From: Endotrypanum monterogeii
Taxonomy: Eukaryota > Euglenozoa > Kinetoplastea > Trypanosomatida > Trypanosomatidae
Direction of reading: 5' to 3'
Assembly: GCA_000333855.2 (NCBI GenBank)
Contig: CM007326.1
Coordinates: forward strand, 1-33,881
DNA: 33,881 bases
The position numbers and the translations under genes are program-made. How positions within the stretch are numbered: position 1 is the stretch's first letter; every line of letters starts with the position of its first letter. The notes under the pieces were generated by a model. It saw nothing but the letters and a program-made list of their open reading frames with translations, had not been told where the DNA came from and searched no databases. This document shows positions 1 through 10,804 of the stretch, piece after piece.

Positions 1-1223
1 GCCAGGTGCCGGCGCGGAAGCCGACATGCGGAAAAGCGTCCTGATGGACACATTTTTTTTCGGGAGAAAAAAATATGTACCAGGAGCTACCCAGATGAAA
101 CACCCCTCCAGAATGGGGGGAAAAGGACCGCGCCGGGCTGGATGACAAGAGGGGAGTAAAGCACGTCTCCGATCGGCTGCCCCACTACTGTTTTGTGTTA
201 CTTCTTAGATCAAAAGAAATTTCTGTGCAAAGGACTCCTGTTGCTTCCACGGCGCTCGTAACGCAACAAGGCACACACCTCACAGCCGATCGTCTTCTGC
301 CTGCAATATGTTTTGTCCAAACTGCATTTGGGTGTGTGTGTTTTTTTAGGACGAATTAATTTTTCCGTCACTGCCCGTCGACGCAGAAGTCGATAACCGA
401 GAATCACCCCCGGTGCTGTAGCTCATCTCACAATATTTGAGCACAGTGTGCTGGAGGGAGGCCGTACCATTCGTTTGACATGCATGCCGAATTCTGAGGA
501 GGAGAAAAAGGAAGCGGCGTCACCACAATGGGAGCGTTCTTAATGCCGATGGAGGAGCTCATTCGCACACCATCCCTCTTGTGAGTGCATGAGTTTCTGT
601 AGCAAAACTTTTATGCGTTTGAGTCAGGAACACGGTAAGCACCACCCGCGCAGTTGTGTGGGCGTGTGCGGAGTATCTGAACAGGTGAACAAAAAGCAAG
701 AAAACAAAAGAGGCGCCAGGGGACTCTGCAACGAGGAATCAGCAGAGGCATGTAGAGTGGGGCGTTACGAGGGAACATCGCAATGAACATCATCAAGTTG
801 ACACTGTATCTGCTTCACGTAAAAGTGATGAGAGCAATCAAACCAGCATCGCCACACTGCGCCGCCAAGTACACGCACAGGTGCTACGCCCGGAGGCGTG
901 GATGAAGCAAACGACTGTGGGAAGCGTACGTGGAGATGGAATACCTCTTTATCCAAAATGTACTCCTTGTAGATTTTTTTCTCATCGGTTGTTTTTCTTC
1001 TCCACTCAGGGGGGTAGGCGAGGGGGTAGTCGTAAAATCAAATAATAAAATAAAAAAGTTGTCAGCACCAGAAGGGGAGCGAAAAGACAGTTTGGACAAT
1101 GAAAAAAAAGTTTATCTATGAATGGGTACACACACATACAGCTGTCCTGACGGCCTGTCGCCCACCGAGGTGTGTGTGCGCTACGGCAGCAAAATAGGCG
1201 TCAGGGGTGGGAAGCACAAGTGC
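1..1223. other. Gene-free stretch downstream of histone H4
   Basis: No convincing coding region is visible on either strand; the open frames are short, overlap each other and contain no recognisable motif. Because H4 is read towards lower coordinates, the part next to 1223 should include the H4 3' UTR. No telomeric hexamer arrays are present, so the chromosome end, if near, lies outside the window. The plus strand has short A and T runs (for example around 52-77 and 972-980) but no large repeat. Confidence 0.6.
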
Positions 1224-1526
1224 TTACGCGTAGCCGTACAGGATGTGGCCGCGCTTGCGCAGCGCGTTCACGACGTCAGACGCCGTCACCGTCTTCTTGC
1301 GCGCGTACTCGGTGTACGCCGTGCTGGAGCGCACAATGTCCTCCACGTAGGCCTTCAGCAGACGGCGCACCTCCTCGTAGATCTCGCTCGAGATGCGCTT
1401 CACGCCACCGCGGCGCGCCATGCGGCGAATGCAGCCATGCGTGATGCCGCGGATGTTGTCGCGCAGCACCTTCTTCTGGCGCTTCTGGCTGCCCTTGGCA
1501 TCGGCGGAGCGCTTACCCTTGGCCAT
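1224..1526 (-). CDS. H4: Histone H4
   Basis: The gene encodes a 100-residue core histone H4, which pairs with H3 in the nucleosome. The sequence is the divergent trypanosomatid form: a basic N-terminal tail with lysines at 2, 4, 10, 14 and 17 (counted without the initiator Met), a histone-fold core, and the C-terminal block ending [11 protein letters not shown]. Lysines 4, 10 and 14 are known acetylation sites in kinetoplastid H4. The length matches the family. The ATG at 1526-1524 sits in a GCCATGG-like context directly below a pyrimidine tract, so the start is secure. Codons are strongly G/C-ending, fitting a highly expressed gene. It is the last gene of the minus-strand unit in this window. 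Trypanosomatid histone mRNAs are polyadenylated and lack the animal-type histone stem-loop; I saw no obvious stem-loop directly below the stop. Identity is essentially certain. Confidence 0.98.
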   Translation of the reverse strand: MAKGKRSADAKGSQKRQKKVLRDNIRGITHGCIRRMARRGGVKRISSEIYEEVRRLLKAYVEDIVRSSTAYTEYARKKTVTASDVVNALRKRGHILYGYA

Positions 1527-1600
1527 GGTGGATTACTGGATCGGTTTGGATAGTGGAGCGAAGATAGATCGGATAGATGAACCGAAAAAGAGATGAGGCT
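1527..1600 (-). promoter_or_regulatory. Predicted trans-splice acceptor and 5' leader of H4
   Basis: On the minus strand about 60 nt of pyrimidine-rich, AG-free sequence (roughly 1597 down to 1538) ends in an AG at 1537-1536, only 9 nt above the H4 ATG. This is the layout of a spliced-leader acceptor. The exact site is inferred from the first AG after the tract. Confidence 0.45.
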
Positions 1601-1934
1601 CGCAGTGCTGAGTAAAGAGTAGGAGCCAACGCGATATGAAAAGGATTATGGGTCGGTACGTACCATACAGGCGATGGGTGATGACAACAGATTAAATAAA
1701 AAAAATTGAGGTAATTCGTTGGATGGAAAAAAATGGAAAGTGCACAGAAGCGAGTGAAGCAGGGATGGGGAGAGGAGGAACACAGCTCAAGAGGAGCGAG
1801 GAGAAGCAGTATGACGAGTATGGGAATAAATTCACCAGTCTTGTGTCGGGATGCAAACGGGGAGCGGCAAGCCGGAGACGCAGAAGATGTATCGCTTCTG
1901 TATTTTCACCTTAGCAGAGATAAACCACTTCAGC

Positions 1935-1993
1935 CACAGTCTTCACACTGTGAGAGCTAAATCTATGACACTGTACAACCTTGTTGTACTGTG
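1935..1993. repeat. Cluster of short inverted repeats
   Basis: There are two adjacent potential hairpins. Arms 1935-1940 and 1947-1952 are a perfect 6-bp pair with a 6-nt loop. Arms 1969-1979 and 1983-1993 are 11 bp with one mismatch and a 3-nt loop. Both use the CACAGT/ACTGTG type of sequence. In the transcript they lie in the spacer 3' of the LRR gene. Confidence 0.5.
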
Positions 1994-3639
1994 CTTGTAC
2001 GCATCTAATATGATATGGGATAAATGCAATAAAGAACTGATAATTCGGTAGGTACGCGAAGAAGCACATCGAGCGAGGTGGGGGGGGAGGGGGGGGAAAG
2101 GCTGAAGCATGAGAAACAGCGAATAATAAAGACCCAAAATGTCGCGAAAAGACCCGTATCGTTCGCCGTGTATAAGTCTCACTCAAAGATGGGATCTAAG
2201 CAAAGATGCATGCATGGCGTACATGAGAACAATACACGTAGCGTTTTTTTTTTTTTTTTTAATCCTGAGCAAAGAAAGTTGAGTGGAAATCAAAAAGGCT
2301 AACGAGGTGGTAGCATAAAAGGAGTGAAAGAATGAAAAAGTCGAAGTGGAGGATTTTTATCACTTTTTTGTAATTGCGGCTGGTGTTGTGCGTTGACTTC
2401 ACCCTGTGCGGCTGGTGTACTCACGTTGGGGGAGTGATGAGAACGGCAAAGATATCGAACGCATGAAGCACAATTACCCCAACTTTCAGAAACAAGCCTA
2501 CAGAGGTTCCTGATGAATCATGTGTACACTGTTCTGAAAATGGAGAAGGCTTTAAACTAAAAATATCACCGAACAAAGATGGAGGAAGTGCGCAGAAGAA
2601 AGGAAGGAAAGCAGATCAACAGGATCACTCACTCGCCCAGAAGGCACGGAGCAGCGGAGTAGAGAAACAGAAGAAACAAGGGATGAAATCGTGGGACAAT
2701 GAGAAATAAGTGAAGTAATTGGAAAAAAAGAAACATCGTTGGGGGAGGGTGGAACAGCTACTTACGCAAACTCTGTGTGTGTGTGTGTGGGGGGGGGGGG
2801 AGTGGGCAAAGATACCGGTGTTGCTGTCGATAAGCCAGGGATGAGAAATAAACAAGTTCGTGCGCGGGTGTGACGGACGGAGGGGAATGCCCTCAGGCAA
2901 ATTTGAAAAGGAACAGACAGGGAACGGATAGCTTGTGATGCTTGCGGCGCGCAGCATTCTTCACGTGGGTTGGCGTTTCAGAGTAGTCACTGATAAGCGC
3001 TTTAGATTTCTGGACATCATAAAATAGTGTTCGGGTATGGGGGAAGAGAGGAACACGGCACTGGCGCGCCGGAATTCACGAAACTATAGCCGGAAACTCC
3101 GCATTGATGAAATGAGAGAAAGAAGAATTTATACAAAGAAAAAAAACAGAAAAAAACTACACGAGAGTGTAGAAGATACAACGTAGCCGTATATCCGGAG
3201 GACATAGTGGAATGCGAGCAGGATTTGTAGAGCCCCACAGAGATACAGCCCAGGGGGAAACAGGATACTCTAAACGTGGCTACCTTCAGTTGAAGAACTG
3301 GGCAGAGAAAAAACGTGCGAATCCTAAAGAAACTCTCAGGGAATATAGATACGGGGATAAAGTTGGAAGAATGCGCGTGAATGTCCTCAAGACAGGATAT
3401 CGATTTTCTTTGGGAGGGGGGGCACGGGACGGGAAACATTCTTCAGTTGTCTTGAAAGCAGGAAAAAAAAGGGAATACAGAAAAAAAAATGAAGGAAGAC
3501 GCGATTATAGGTATGTATGGGAGAAGTGAAGGAGATACTTCTAGCGGTTCTTCTTCTATGGCAGTCGTGCGTGTCTTCTCCAACCAACGAAACTAGAAAT
3601 CTGCACAAAAACCACATGAACGTGAAAGGGTGTATACGA

Positions 3640-3659
3640 CACCTCATTAAACACACAAA

Positions 3660-3696
<37 letters not shown>
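3640..3696. repeat. CA microsatellite
   Basis: A CA-rich run becomes an uninterrupted (CA)n array at about 3669-3695, immediately downstream of the LRR stop codon. It appears as GT repeats in the minus-strand transcript. Confidence 0.85.
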
Positions 3697-3697
<1 letters not shown>

Positions 3698-3722
3698 TAT
3701 ATAGAAAGAGAGAGGCGAATAC

Positions 3723-5351
3723 TTAGAAGGCGGTGAAAAGAATCACCTGGTGGCTAAGCTGCACGCCACGCTCGTGGAGAAACGCACACTCCTGCTTAGC
3801 AGAATTGCTGGAAAACCGCGTTCCACCGATGCCAAGGTAGACGAGACGGGAGCAAGCTGCAAGTGGGGATAAGGACGTTACTCCAGTGCAAACATGGAGG
3901 TGTAGCTTCGCCAGCTGCGGGCAGTGGGCGATCGCTTCGAGAGCAGCATCGTCGAAGGCAGTATCACAGGCACCAACTTCCTCAATCAGTCTCAGATTGC
4001 GAAGCGGCGTGAAGTCGCTCAGCAGCCGACACCCGTTGAGCAGAAGGACGCGGAGACTCGATGCAGCGGTACAAATGGTTGCCACACAGGCATCGGTCAC
4101 TAGCGCACAGGAGAGATCCAGTTCCTCTAGCAGCGAAAGCCGGGAAAGGGGTGCCAAGTTTTCCATGGCAGAGCACACACTTGTATTTAGGCGTAGCAGC
4201 TGGCTGCACCTTGCGATGGCCTCGATGCCGCTGTTATCCAACCACGTATCTCGCACATCGAGAACTCTCAAGGACCCCATTTTGGATAACGGCGCGAAGG
4301 CATCTACGAGGCGGCACGACGCCATGTGGACCTCCTCCAGATCAGGGAGAGTTTGAATGCGCTCGAGGTCGGAGTTTCGAAGACGTGTGCGGGCTACGTA
4401 GAGATACGTCAGTTTCTCGAGTAACGCTAGAGGTGAAAAATCGGTAATACCACCGCAGCTATTCAGTGAAAGAAAAGAGAGTTGCAGGCAGCTCCGGCAC
4501 AGATGGAGAAGTGCATTGTTGTCCAGGCGAGTATTTGACACGTCAAGCCGAGAAAGGTGTACGAGCGCGGTCAGAGGGGCAAAACTGTCTATACCAAAAC
4601 AGCCACTTAACGTGAGGGTATGTACACGGTGACAGCTTGACAGCGCCTCCACCACATCGTTTGTTACACCCGTTCCGCCCAGGTCGACCTCCTCCAGCTC
4701 TGGCAAACCGTGGAGAGGAAGGTGCTTCACTAGGTAGAAGTCGCCGACAACCAGCTTGCGAAGCTTTCGGAACACTGCGTGCAGTTCCTGCGATATTGGC
4801 ATGGGTAGCTGGCGAGTGGACTGCAGAACTGTCGTGTTCTTCATGATCAGCTCACGCAAGTGGACAAGCCGAGAAAGGGCACTGAGGCTGGAAATGTGAT
4901 TGTGGCTATCACACCGAGCATTTAGATTCACTATGGTAACAGTGGACGCACAGAGCGGAACCCGGGAAAAAAGATCCACAGACGACTCCAGCGCCGAGTT
5001 GAGGCAAAAGTATACACTGCGTAAAGGGTATGGGTAGGAACCGTCGTTGGCGCGGCAGCGCCGCCGCACCATCCACCACTCCGCATTCTTGAGCTGCTGT
5101 GTATCTGTTATCACCGCAACCCGCTCAAAAGAAGAAGAATCCATGCTCAACATTGGTACCTGCGGCGACGCAGCATGGCCGTAACGGTGCGCAGGGCAAG
5201 CAAAAGCAGCGATCTCTCCTGCGACTCGACCAGCAGGAGAGATGCTTGTAAAGGCAAGGGGAACCGAAGCGGGATCGAAAATCTCTGCGATTGCTGTTAA
5301 TCCATTCAGGAAGGGAGCATATTTGAGCATTGGAGAGAGAACACCGCTCAT
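3723..5351 (-). CDS. Leucine-rich-repeat protein
   Basis: The gene encodes 542 residues starting MSGVLSPMLK. Residues 1-130 are unique, with a WW-rich stretch near 91-94. From about 135 to 520 the protein is a continuous LRR solenoid of the Cys-containing type. Two kinds of repeat alternate: one reads like LSGCxxIxxFxPL, the next like LDVxxTxLDNxAL. The repeat Cys falls at 251, 299, 346, 393, 441 and 488, giving a 47-48 residue superperiod. No signal peptide, kinase domain or membrane helix is evident, so a cytosolic or nuclear protein-binding scaffold is most likely; the partner is unknown. Trypanosomatids have many such LRR proteins, including ESAG8-like ones, but I cannot assign an orthologue. 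The frame stays open for 159 codons above this ATG, but that part is low-complexity and crosses a C-run/CA tract ending in a likely splice acceptor at 5402-5401, so MSGV is chosen as the start. Confidence 0.85.
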   Translation of the reverse strand: MSGVLSPMLKYAPFLNGLTAIAEIFDPASVPLAFTSISPAGRVAGEIAAFACPAHRYGHAASPQVPMLSMDSSSFERVAVITDTQQLKNAEWWMVRRRCRANDGSYPYPLRSVYFCLNSALESSVDLFSRVPLCASTVTIVNLNARCDSHNHISSLSALSRLVHLRELIMKNTTVLQSTRQLPMPISQELHAVFRKLRKLVVGDFYLVKHLPLHGLPELEEVDLGGTGVTNDVVEALSSCHRVHTLTLSGCFGIDSFAPLTALVHLSRLDVSNTRLDNNALLHLCRSCLQLSFLSLNSCGGITDFSPLALLEKLTYLYVARTRLRNSDLERIQTLPDLEEVHMASCRLVDAFAPLSKMGSLRVLDVRDTWLDNSGIEAIARCSQLLRLNTSVCSAMENLAPLSRLSLLEELDLSCALVTDACVATICTAASSLRVLLLNGCRLLSDFTPLRNLRLIEEVGACDTAFDDAALEAIAHCPQLAKLHLHVCTGVTSLSPLAACSRLVYLGIGGTRFSSNSAKQECAFLHERGVQLSHQVILFTAF

Positions 5352-5440
5352 AGTGCAACTGTTTGGCGCGAAATATGCTTTGGTGCGTTGAGGTGATCTT
5401 CTTTTCGTGTGTGTGTGTGGGGGGGGGGGGGAGGGAGGGC
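5352..5440 (-). promoter_or_regulatory. Predicted trans-splice acceptor region of the LRR gene
   Basis: On the minus strand a run of 12 or more C residues plus (AC)n (about 5438-5407) is followed by the first AG at 5402-5401. That leaves a 5' leader of about 49 nt before the ATG at 5351. The tract is made almost entirely of simple repeats. Confidence 0.4.
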
Positions 5441-5869
5441 GTGCACACATAAGAGTATGTGCCAAACGCTGGTGGTGAACCAAAGAAAAGGAAGAAGAAA
5501 AGAGCGCGATGTTCAGGGTAGTAGCAGGGGGCTTAAGTGACGAAGAATTTTTTGCAAAGATCACCGTGCAGAGCACTGGTGAAAATCGGAGAAAGATGAA
5601 AGCAACATGACGTCGTTTTTTTTTTTTTTTGCAGAGAAAAAGGAAGGGTGACTCATCAACAATGGGGAAAATAGTGCAGGAGGGTAAAAGCCGATGGACC
5701 ACTGTAATAAAAAGAAGTCTCAACCATTTCGATGTTGCAGAAGAAAGTGGTATGGTCTCGCTATCCGATGTCAGCCTGACACAAAGCACAAAGCCGTGTG
5801 CGATACGCACACAAACAAAGGCGCACATAGTCCTGTAGCAAAGCCATTAGGCTCCAGTTACCAGAGACA

Positions 5870-6360
5870 GATGACAACTTATGCCGAGCCCAGTCACACG
5901 CTCAGCGGAGTCCCCTGACCCCCTCACGGACCCCCCCCTGATCATCCACATTGCACAGTGAGTATCAGGTGAAGTTGAGTGAGCTAACTCCGTTGACATG
6001 GACACGGAGACCCCTCCCAGGGTACTGCGATTGAGGTCAAAGTGGCGGTTGATCGTTGGAGGGGTGGCCGCTGGCGCTGCTGGGGTGTACGCCGGGCGAG
6101 GAGGAGGAAAATTTGAGTCAGCTGCGAGAACCCCGCCCCCCTTTTCTCCTTCTAAACCGTGTAATCTGCCTGTGTGCAACGTCGATCACAAGGTGTCGTA
6201 ATAGGAGGGGGAGAGATGAAGCGAAGTTTGATTACTTCTGTGATCTCTTTACCGCACAGCGCCAGGTTAAAGCCGTCTGCAACGAGCGACAATACAGAGT
6301 CTTAGTCGGGGGCAGCGACCGGCGGCAATTAGAGTTGCTATAGTATCCGTGATACACCGC
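5870..6360. other. Compositionally distinct block, possible degenerate retroposon
   Basis: This roughly 490-bp block is GC-richer and lacks the strong purine bias of the flanks. It contains C-runs and G-runs (5921-5939, 6080-6110) and no long ORF. Leishmania spacers commonly contain degenerate SIDER retroposons of about 500-800 bp, and this could be one, but I cannot match it to a consensus from memory. Confidence 0.2.
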
Positions 6361-7227
6361 GATACGACTGTGAACTAGAGAATGTTACGAAAGCAGAAAA
6401 GCAGTAGTAGAAAACGGAGAGAGAGACGCAGTGGTAATGTCTATAAGGAAGGAAGGCAACGCTGAAAAAAAAAGGGGGGGTTGAAGTACAAGTGGAGTTG
6501 ATGAGGGGGTATTTTTTTAAAATAAAATTGAACCACCGGTCAGGCACATCGCTCGATCGCCTAGAAGCCACGCTGGCAGACAAAAAAGCTCAGCATCTTT
6601 ACAGGCACAACTGCTTTGCCCTGTTGTTCATGGTTCTGTGTACGGAGACCCTGCGATTAACCGCTGCTGGCCGAAGTTAGCTGTTAAAGATGAAAGACGT
6701 CCTAGGAGTGAAAACCGCTATTTTTTTTTTTTTTAGCGGTTGTGCCGAGCGAAAAAAAGGAGCGAAGCGCGACTGGGTCACCCACTAGCCTTTTCCGTTG
6801 AGCTCCTTTCTCTTCCCATACCAAGTCTGCATACCATGTCTGGGTGCGACAGATCACAAGGAGAATTTGCTCAGCAGGTCAGCCAGTGGCCCCCGGTTTC
6901 ATTTTTTTCGGCAGTAAGCTTTGTGGAATTTCGATTAAGAAGCGAACATGTTCAGAAGATGTGCCAACAACTGACGACAAACACATGGAAAACAGATGAA
7001 AGGAAGACAGAAAACTTCAGCACGCAACGAAAGAAGGACCGAATCACACAGACACAAACACAGATGCACACACATACACGTACACACAGCCACACAAGGG
7101 CGCTCCCGAAAAGAGATATTCGAATAGACGAGAAGAAAAAAGAATTCAGTAGCGACGATATCAAAAGAGTCGGACAAAGGCATTAAAAGGAGAAAATTGT
7201 TTTTGAGGCACCCAGCATCACTGTGCT

Positions 7228-7274
7228 TATCAGTGTGTGTGTGTGGTGGGTGGGTGGGTGTGGGTGTGGGTGTG
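7228..7274. repeat. GT/GGGT simple repeat
   Basis: A (GT)n run passes into GGGT and GTGGGT units. It lies in the gene-poor spacer. Confidence 0.75.
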
Positions 7275-7710
7275 AAAAGGGGTGCCTGAAGGGGAAACCG
7301 ACACCCACCTTTACGAATCACCGCCACCACGTTAGCGTTTCCCAAACCCCTGTCCCTCGTATCCTCTGACAAAATCGGCTCTTTTTGTCCTCCTCTATTT
7401 GCTACAGCGGGAGGAGGGGGGAGGGGGAGAGTAGGGGGAGGGAGGAAGCTGTGTACCGTTATATCTCCGCTGTAGCAGGTCACTCTACTTCTTTGTTCGC
7501 TTCTCACTAATGTTTACTTGCTTTTCGATCGTTGAAGCCGTTACACCTCCGCTAGTGACAAGAATGGTGACAATAAAATGCAAGGTGTAAACAGAAACAA
7601 GAACAACTGGTGTGGTGAGGGGAGGGTTGAAGATATGGGGAGGGACGTACATTTGAGAGGCGGCCAACAAGAGCGCTTTACACAAACGCGCGCTGGGGAG
7701 ACGTACGTGC

Positions 7711-7752
7711 GAACACACACACACACACACACACGTATATATATATATATAG
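7711..7752. repeat. Compound (CA)n-(TA)n microsatellite
   Basis: About eleven CA units are followed directly by about eight TA units. The same compound architecture recurs at 19229-19314. Confidence 0.85.
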
Positions 7753-8099
7753 ATACAGGTACAGACAAGAATACAACACTGGGAATAAAAATAACAACGT
7801 CGGAGTGAGAGGGGGAGATCAAAAGATAGGAGAAAAGGAAGGCACCACAAAAATAGAGAAGCGAGAGCGTAATTTGTGAGCCCAGGCAACACGTTTATTC
7901 CTCTCGGTGGTACTGGTGGTGGTGGTGAGCCGTTGCTGTATCTCCGCCTAAAAGGACTCTTTGTCGTCGCTCTGTGTTGGTTCGATGCATCACACGATCT
8001 TTTTTGTGATCGCTTCTGTCCGGTAGGGCGTGTGTGCGCGCGTATTTCTACCCCGGTGTTTCCGTCCCTGATTCGCCGCTTCCCCACATTCCCCACCAC

Positions 8100-8132
8100 C
8101 CAAGGGGGGAGGGGGGAGGGGGGGGGGGGAAG
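8100..8132. repeat. G-rich tract with G-quadruplex potential on the plus strand
   Basis: Several G runs of 6 to 12 are separated by single A residues. The plus strand is the non-RNA-like strand here, so the transcript would carry a C-rich pyrimidine tract. A similar tract lies at 7410-7443. Confidence 0.6.
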
Positions 8133-10352
8133 CATTTAGATTTTTTTTGTGCATCGTCCTATTTCCTTGTTGAGGGAGAGATCCCCTTCCCTCCAACCTC
8201 TTCTCTTTTCCCCCTTCCCCCACGAGCGGGCTGCCAACGGAAATACGTAAATCATTTTTTTTTTTCATGAAAACTTTGATACCCAACCCAAGAACTCAGA
8301 GAGGAGCGTCAGCAACAAAGAAAACTTAGAAGTAGAGCATCACACGTTTATAAAAAGTTGCGATACGACATCAGCAGTGATACCTCAGAAAGTGAGCACC
8401 GCATTCCTGTTTGCTTTTCCTCACTGATGCATACATGCATGCACACATTTCAGATACCGCGCACCGGTCATAATGCAGTCCCAAAAACGAAAGGAAGGAA
8501 ACACCAACATGAAAGCAAAAAGAGAAGTACCGTTCCCATTGCTGAAAAGGAGGGAGACACAGTAAGGGATCGCACCAGGAACATACAAACAAAAAAAAAC
8601 ACGTGACCGAGTAAGCAACAGCAAAAGAAAGAGAATCTGATTTCAGTGGCGGAAATATACGCGGCAATGGGGGAGCACGAACGTCATCGTCTGCACTATC
8701 CCTCCTCTCTCCCCCCTACACACACACAGTGATGGGAAAATTACTTTGTTATGTACACTCGTCTCTAGAAAAAAAAGGGGAAAAAAAAAAGACGTGTTCA
8801 GTTGAACCCCACTCTGTGATAAGCAAGCAGGTTCGCGGAGACCATACGCTACGCTAAGCGGTGACAACACGTAAATATAAACAATATGGAACATAGGCAG
8901 ACGCAAAAGTGTCCCAAACAAGTGAGTTAATGAGCCACCAGCAAAAAAAACAAAAAAAGCTTCGCGTACGGACGTGTGCCTGTGTTCCGCAGTTGACCCT
9001 CCGTAGATCTGTCTCTCCCTATATAAAAAAAGCGTGGCCCGTGACAACGAGAATGCACAACAGAAGGTATCTCAGTAAACCGTAGGCGGCCCACACACAC
9101 ATATACACACACTGCCAAACAGATCAGAAAAAAGGTTCGATCTTTTGCGGCGGGGGCAGGGGCGGAAACGACGAGGTGGCGATAAAACCACACGTAGACA
9201 ATGAACATGAGACGTGCCGTATACGCTAGTCAATGCTTATACTAATAATAAATTGAGATGACGGAGAACCCCCACAAAAAAAAAAAAAGGTGGGGTACTA
9301 GCTCGTTACATCCACGCGCACAGCTGGAGGAGGGGGCAGAGACATTTGTGGGCAGCGGCGTATATTTTTTTTTTTAAGACATAAAAATGGAAAGAGGAAG
9401 AACGTTTCGATCCGAAGAAAGCAAGGGACAGCATATACCCGCACACAATAAAAAGGGGAAGAAACGAGGAAGGAAAATGTGTGTGGAAACGGGAGAAACA
9501 GCACCGCATGAGGAAGGAGAAAAAGGGCTCCCAAAGAAGAATGCCAACTGTGAATGCCTTGGTCATCACAATCTCGCCTCGTCACCGTCGCCGTAGCCGT
9601 CGTCGTGGAAAGATCCACGTTCAACCTCATCTGGTCTCTCATCCTCCCTCCCGCTCCAAGAGCTCCTCTTGTCGGTGCATGAAAAGAGGAAGGAGGAGGA
9701 GCTGATGATGATGAGCAACTTCAATAAATGTTTAAAAAAAGAGGAGGATGGCAAAGGAGAAGGAGAGGGAGAGAGGGAAGAAACGAAGCAAAGAATAACC
9801 GCCGAGGGGAAATCGGTCGTATAGGCATCATCATCAAAACACAGCCACAAACAAACACACGCATAGTCATAGGGAAGAAAAACTGTTAAGCGAAAGGAAG
9901 TCAACACAACACCACAGAAAAAAAAAAATGAGATATACCAAAGGAAAGGCACGTACAGGAGGATATCATACCCAATCGAAAACTAGAGCCCATGAAGAGA
10001 AGAAATAAGCGTGAAGATATGTGTTCTTGCTCTTTCCAAGCATACACCGCTGTGTGGCCCTCTTCAATTAATACGGCTCCGTCTGTCTTCTTAGGGAATC
10101 ACCAGTGGAAACAAAAAAGAGAACGAAGAAAAAGGTGCACGAAAGGGAAAGAAATCAAAAAAAAAAAGGGGGCGAAGCACCGCACCGCTGCATAGAAAGA
10201 TGACCTCAGGGCAAAGAAATGTGAAAACCAAATCACCGGTGTCTCGCAACAGTAGCAAACAAAGCGCCCCAAAAAAAAAAAATTTAACACGCTGCCCTAT
10301 CTAGTGATATATCCCCTTGTATCGGACAAGGTTCAATGCTCAAAATTGCACT

Positions 10353-10353
10353 G

Positions 10354-10394
<41 letters not shown>

Positions 10395-10395
10395 T
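10353..10395. repeat. (TA)n microsatellite
   Basis: A TA repeat with a single G interruption at 10381, about 410 bp below the WD40 stop codon and so probably within its 3' UTR. It is self-complementary and would form an AU hairpin in RNA. Confidence 0.85.
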
Positions 10396-10804
10396 GATAT
10401 AAGGGGAAGGAACCATGACCACGACTTGCACCCACACCCGTGCACCCGGGTTGAGAGGCACTCGACGAAGCGAACATATGACATGTAGTCGTAACCCACA
10501 GTGGAGAACATCAGAAGGAGGTGCTCCGACCTCTGCGATGCAGTGAAAGAGGACATACGAGCTGACCACTCCTCTTCAAAAAGGAGGTTCAAACTTCACA
10601 TTCCGGGTACAGGAGTCACGGAGCTGTTCTCATGTTTGAATGCATCTACACGGATTGACAGTGCTCAATATAGGGCTCAGACGGAGCACTGGTGCAGTGT
10701 CTATCACCGACCACTTTTCTTATCATGCTCCTCTGCTGCTGCCCTTCGGGCGTATCTACGCGCACTGGTGATCAGAGTCCTACGGTCTCCTCACGACATC
10801 GATA

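Larger units (their letters stand above)
1601..3722. other. Spacer between the LRR gene and H4
   Basis: This 2.1 kb spacer should contain the LRR gene 3' UTR and sequence upstream of H4. The plus strand is markedly purine-rich (so the transcript strand is pyrimidine-rich), with T17 near 2244-2260, a GT/G run at 2775-2801 and a CA array near the LRR stop. A cluster of small inverted repeats lies at 1935-1993. No ORF here resembles a protein: the longest minus-strand frames are rich in Ser, Phe and Pro, as expected from pyrimidine-rich DNA. Confidence 0.55.
5441..10804. other. Large gene-poor spacer (5.4 kb)
   Basis: I see no supportable gene here. Frames up to 216 codons occur on the minus strand (for example 8135-7485), but they run through (CA)n, (TA)n and poly-purine tracts and consist of Cys/Val/Tyr/Ile or Ser/Pro strings. 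The spacer should contain the WD40 gene 3' UTR (high end) and the region upstream of the LRR gene (low end). It includes simple repeats at 7228-7274, 7405-7443, 7711-7751 and 10353-10395, A/T homopolymers, and one less biased block at about 5870-6360. Confidence 0.55.

Noticed and set aside
1..1223. Possible telomere or subtelomeric repeat at the window start
   Set aside because: No TTAGGG/CCCTAA arrays or subtelomeric tandem repeats are present.
5352..5828. 159-codon in-frame extension upstream of the LRR start
   Set aside because: It is low-complexity, crosses the C-run/CA pyrimidine tract and predicted acceptor, and pyrimidine-rich DNA rarely contains stop codons. Similar extensions above the PUF (93 codons) and coiled-coil (86 codons) genes were rejected for the same reason.
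7700..7760. Regular repeats considered as a CRISPR-like or centromere-like array
   Set aside because: They are dinucleotide microsatellites without repeat-spacer structure, and the gene content is eukaryotic.
7485..8135. 216-codon minus-strand frame
   Set aside because: It is composed of repeat-derived residues from (CA)n, (TA)n and G/C runs, with no domain-like pattern.
10284..10592. 102-codon minus-strand frame below the WD40 gene
   Set aside because: The first part looks less repetitive, but the frame runs through the (TA)n array, lies in the expected WD40 3' UTR, and has no recognisable motif.
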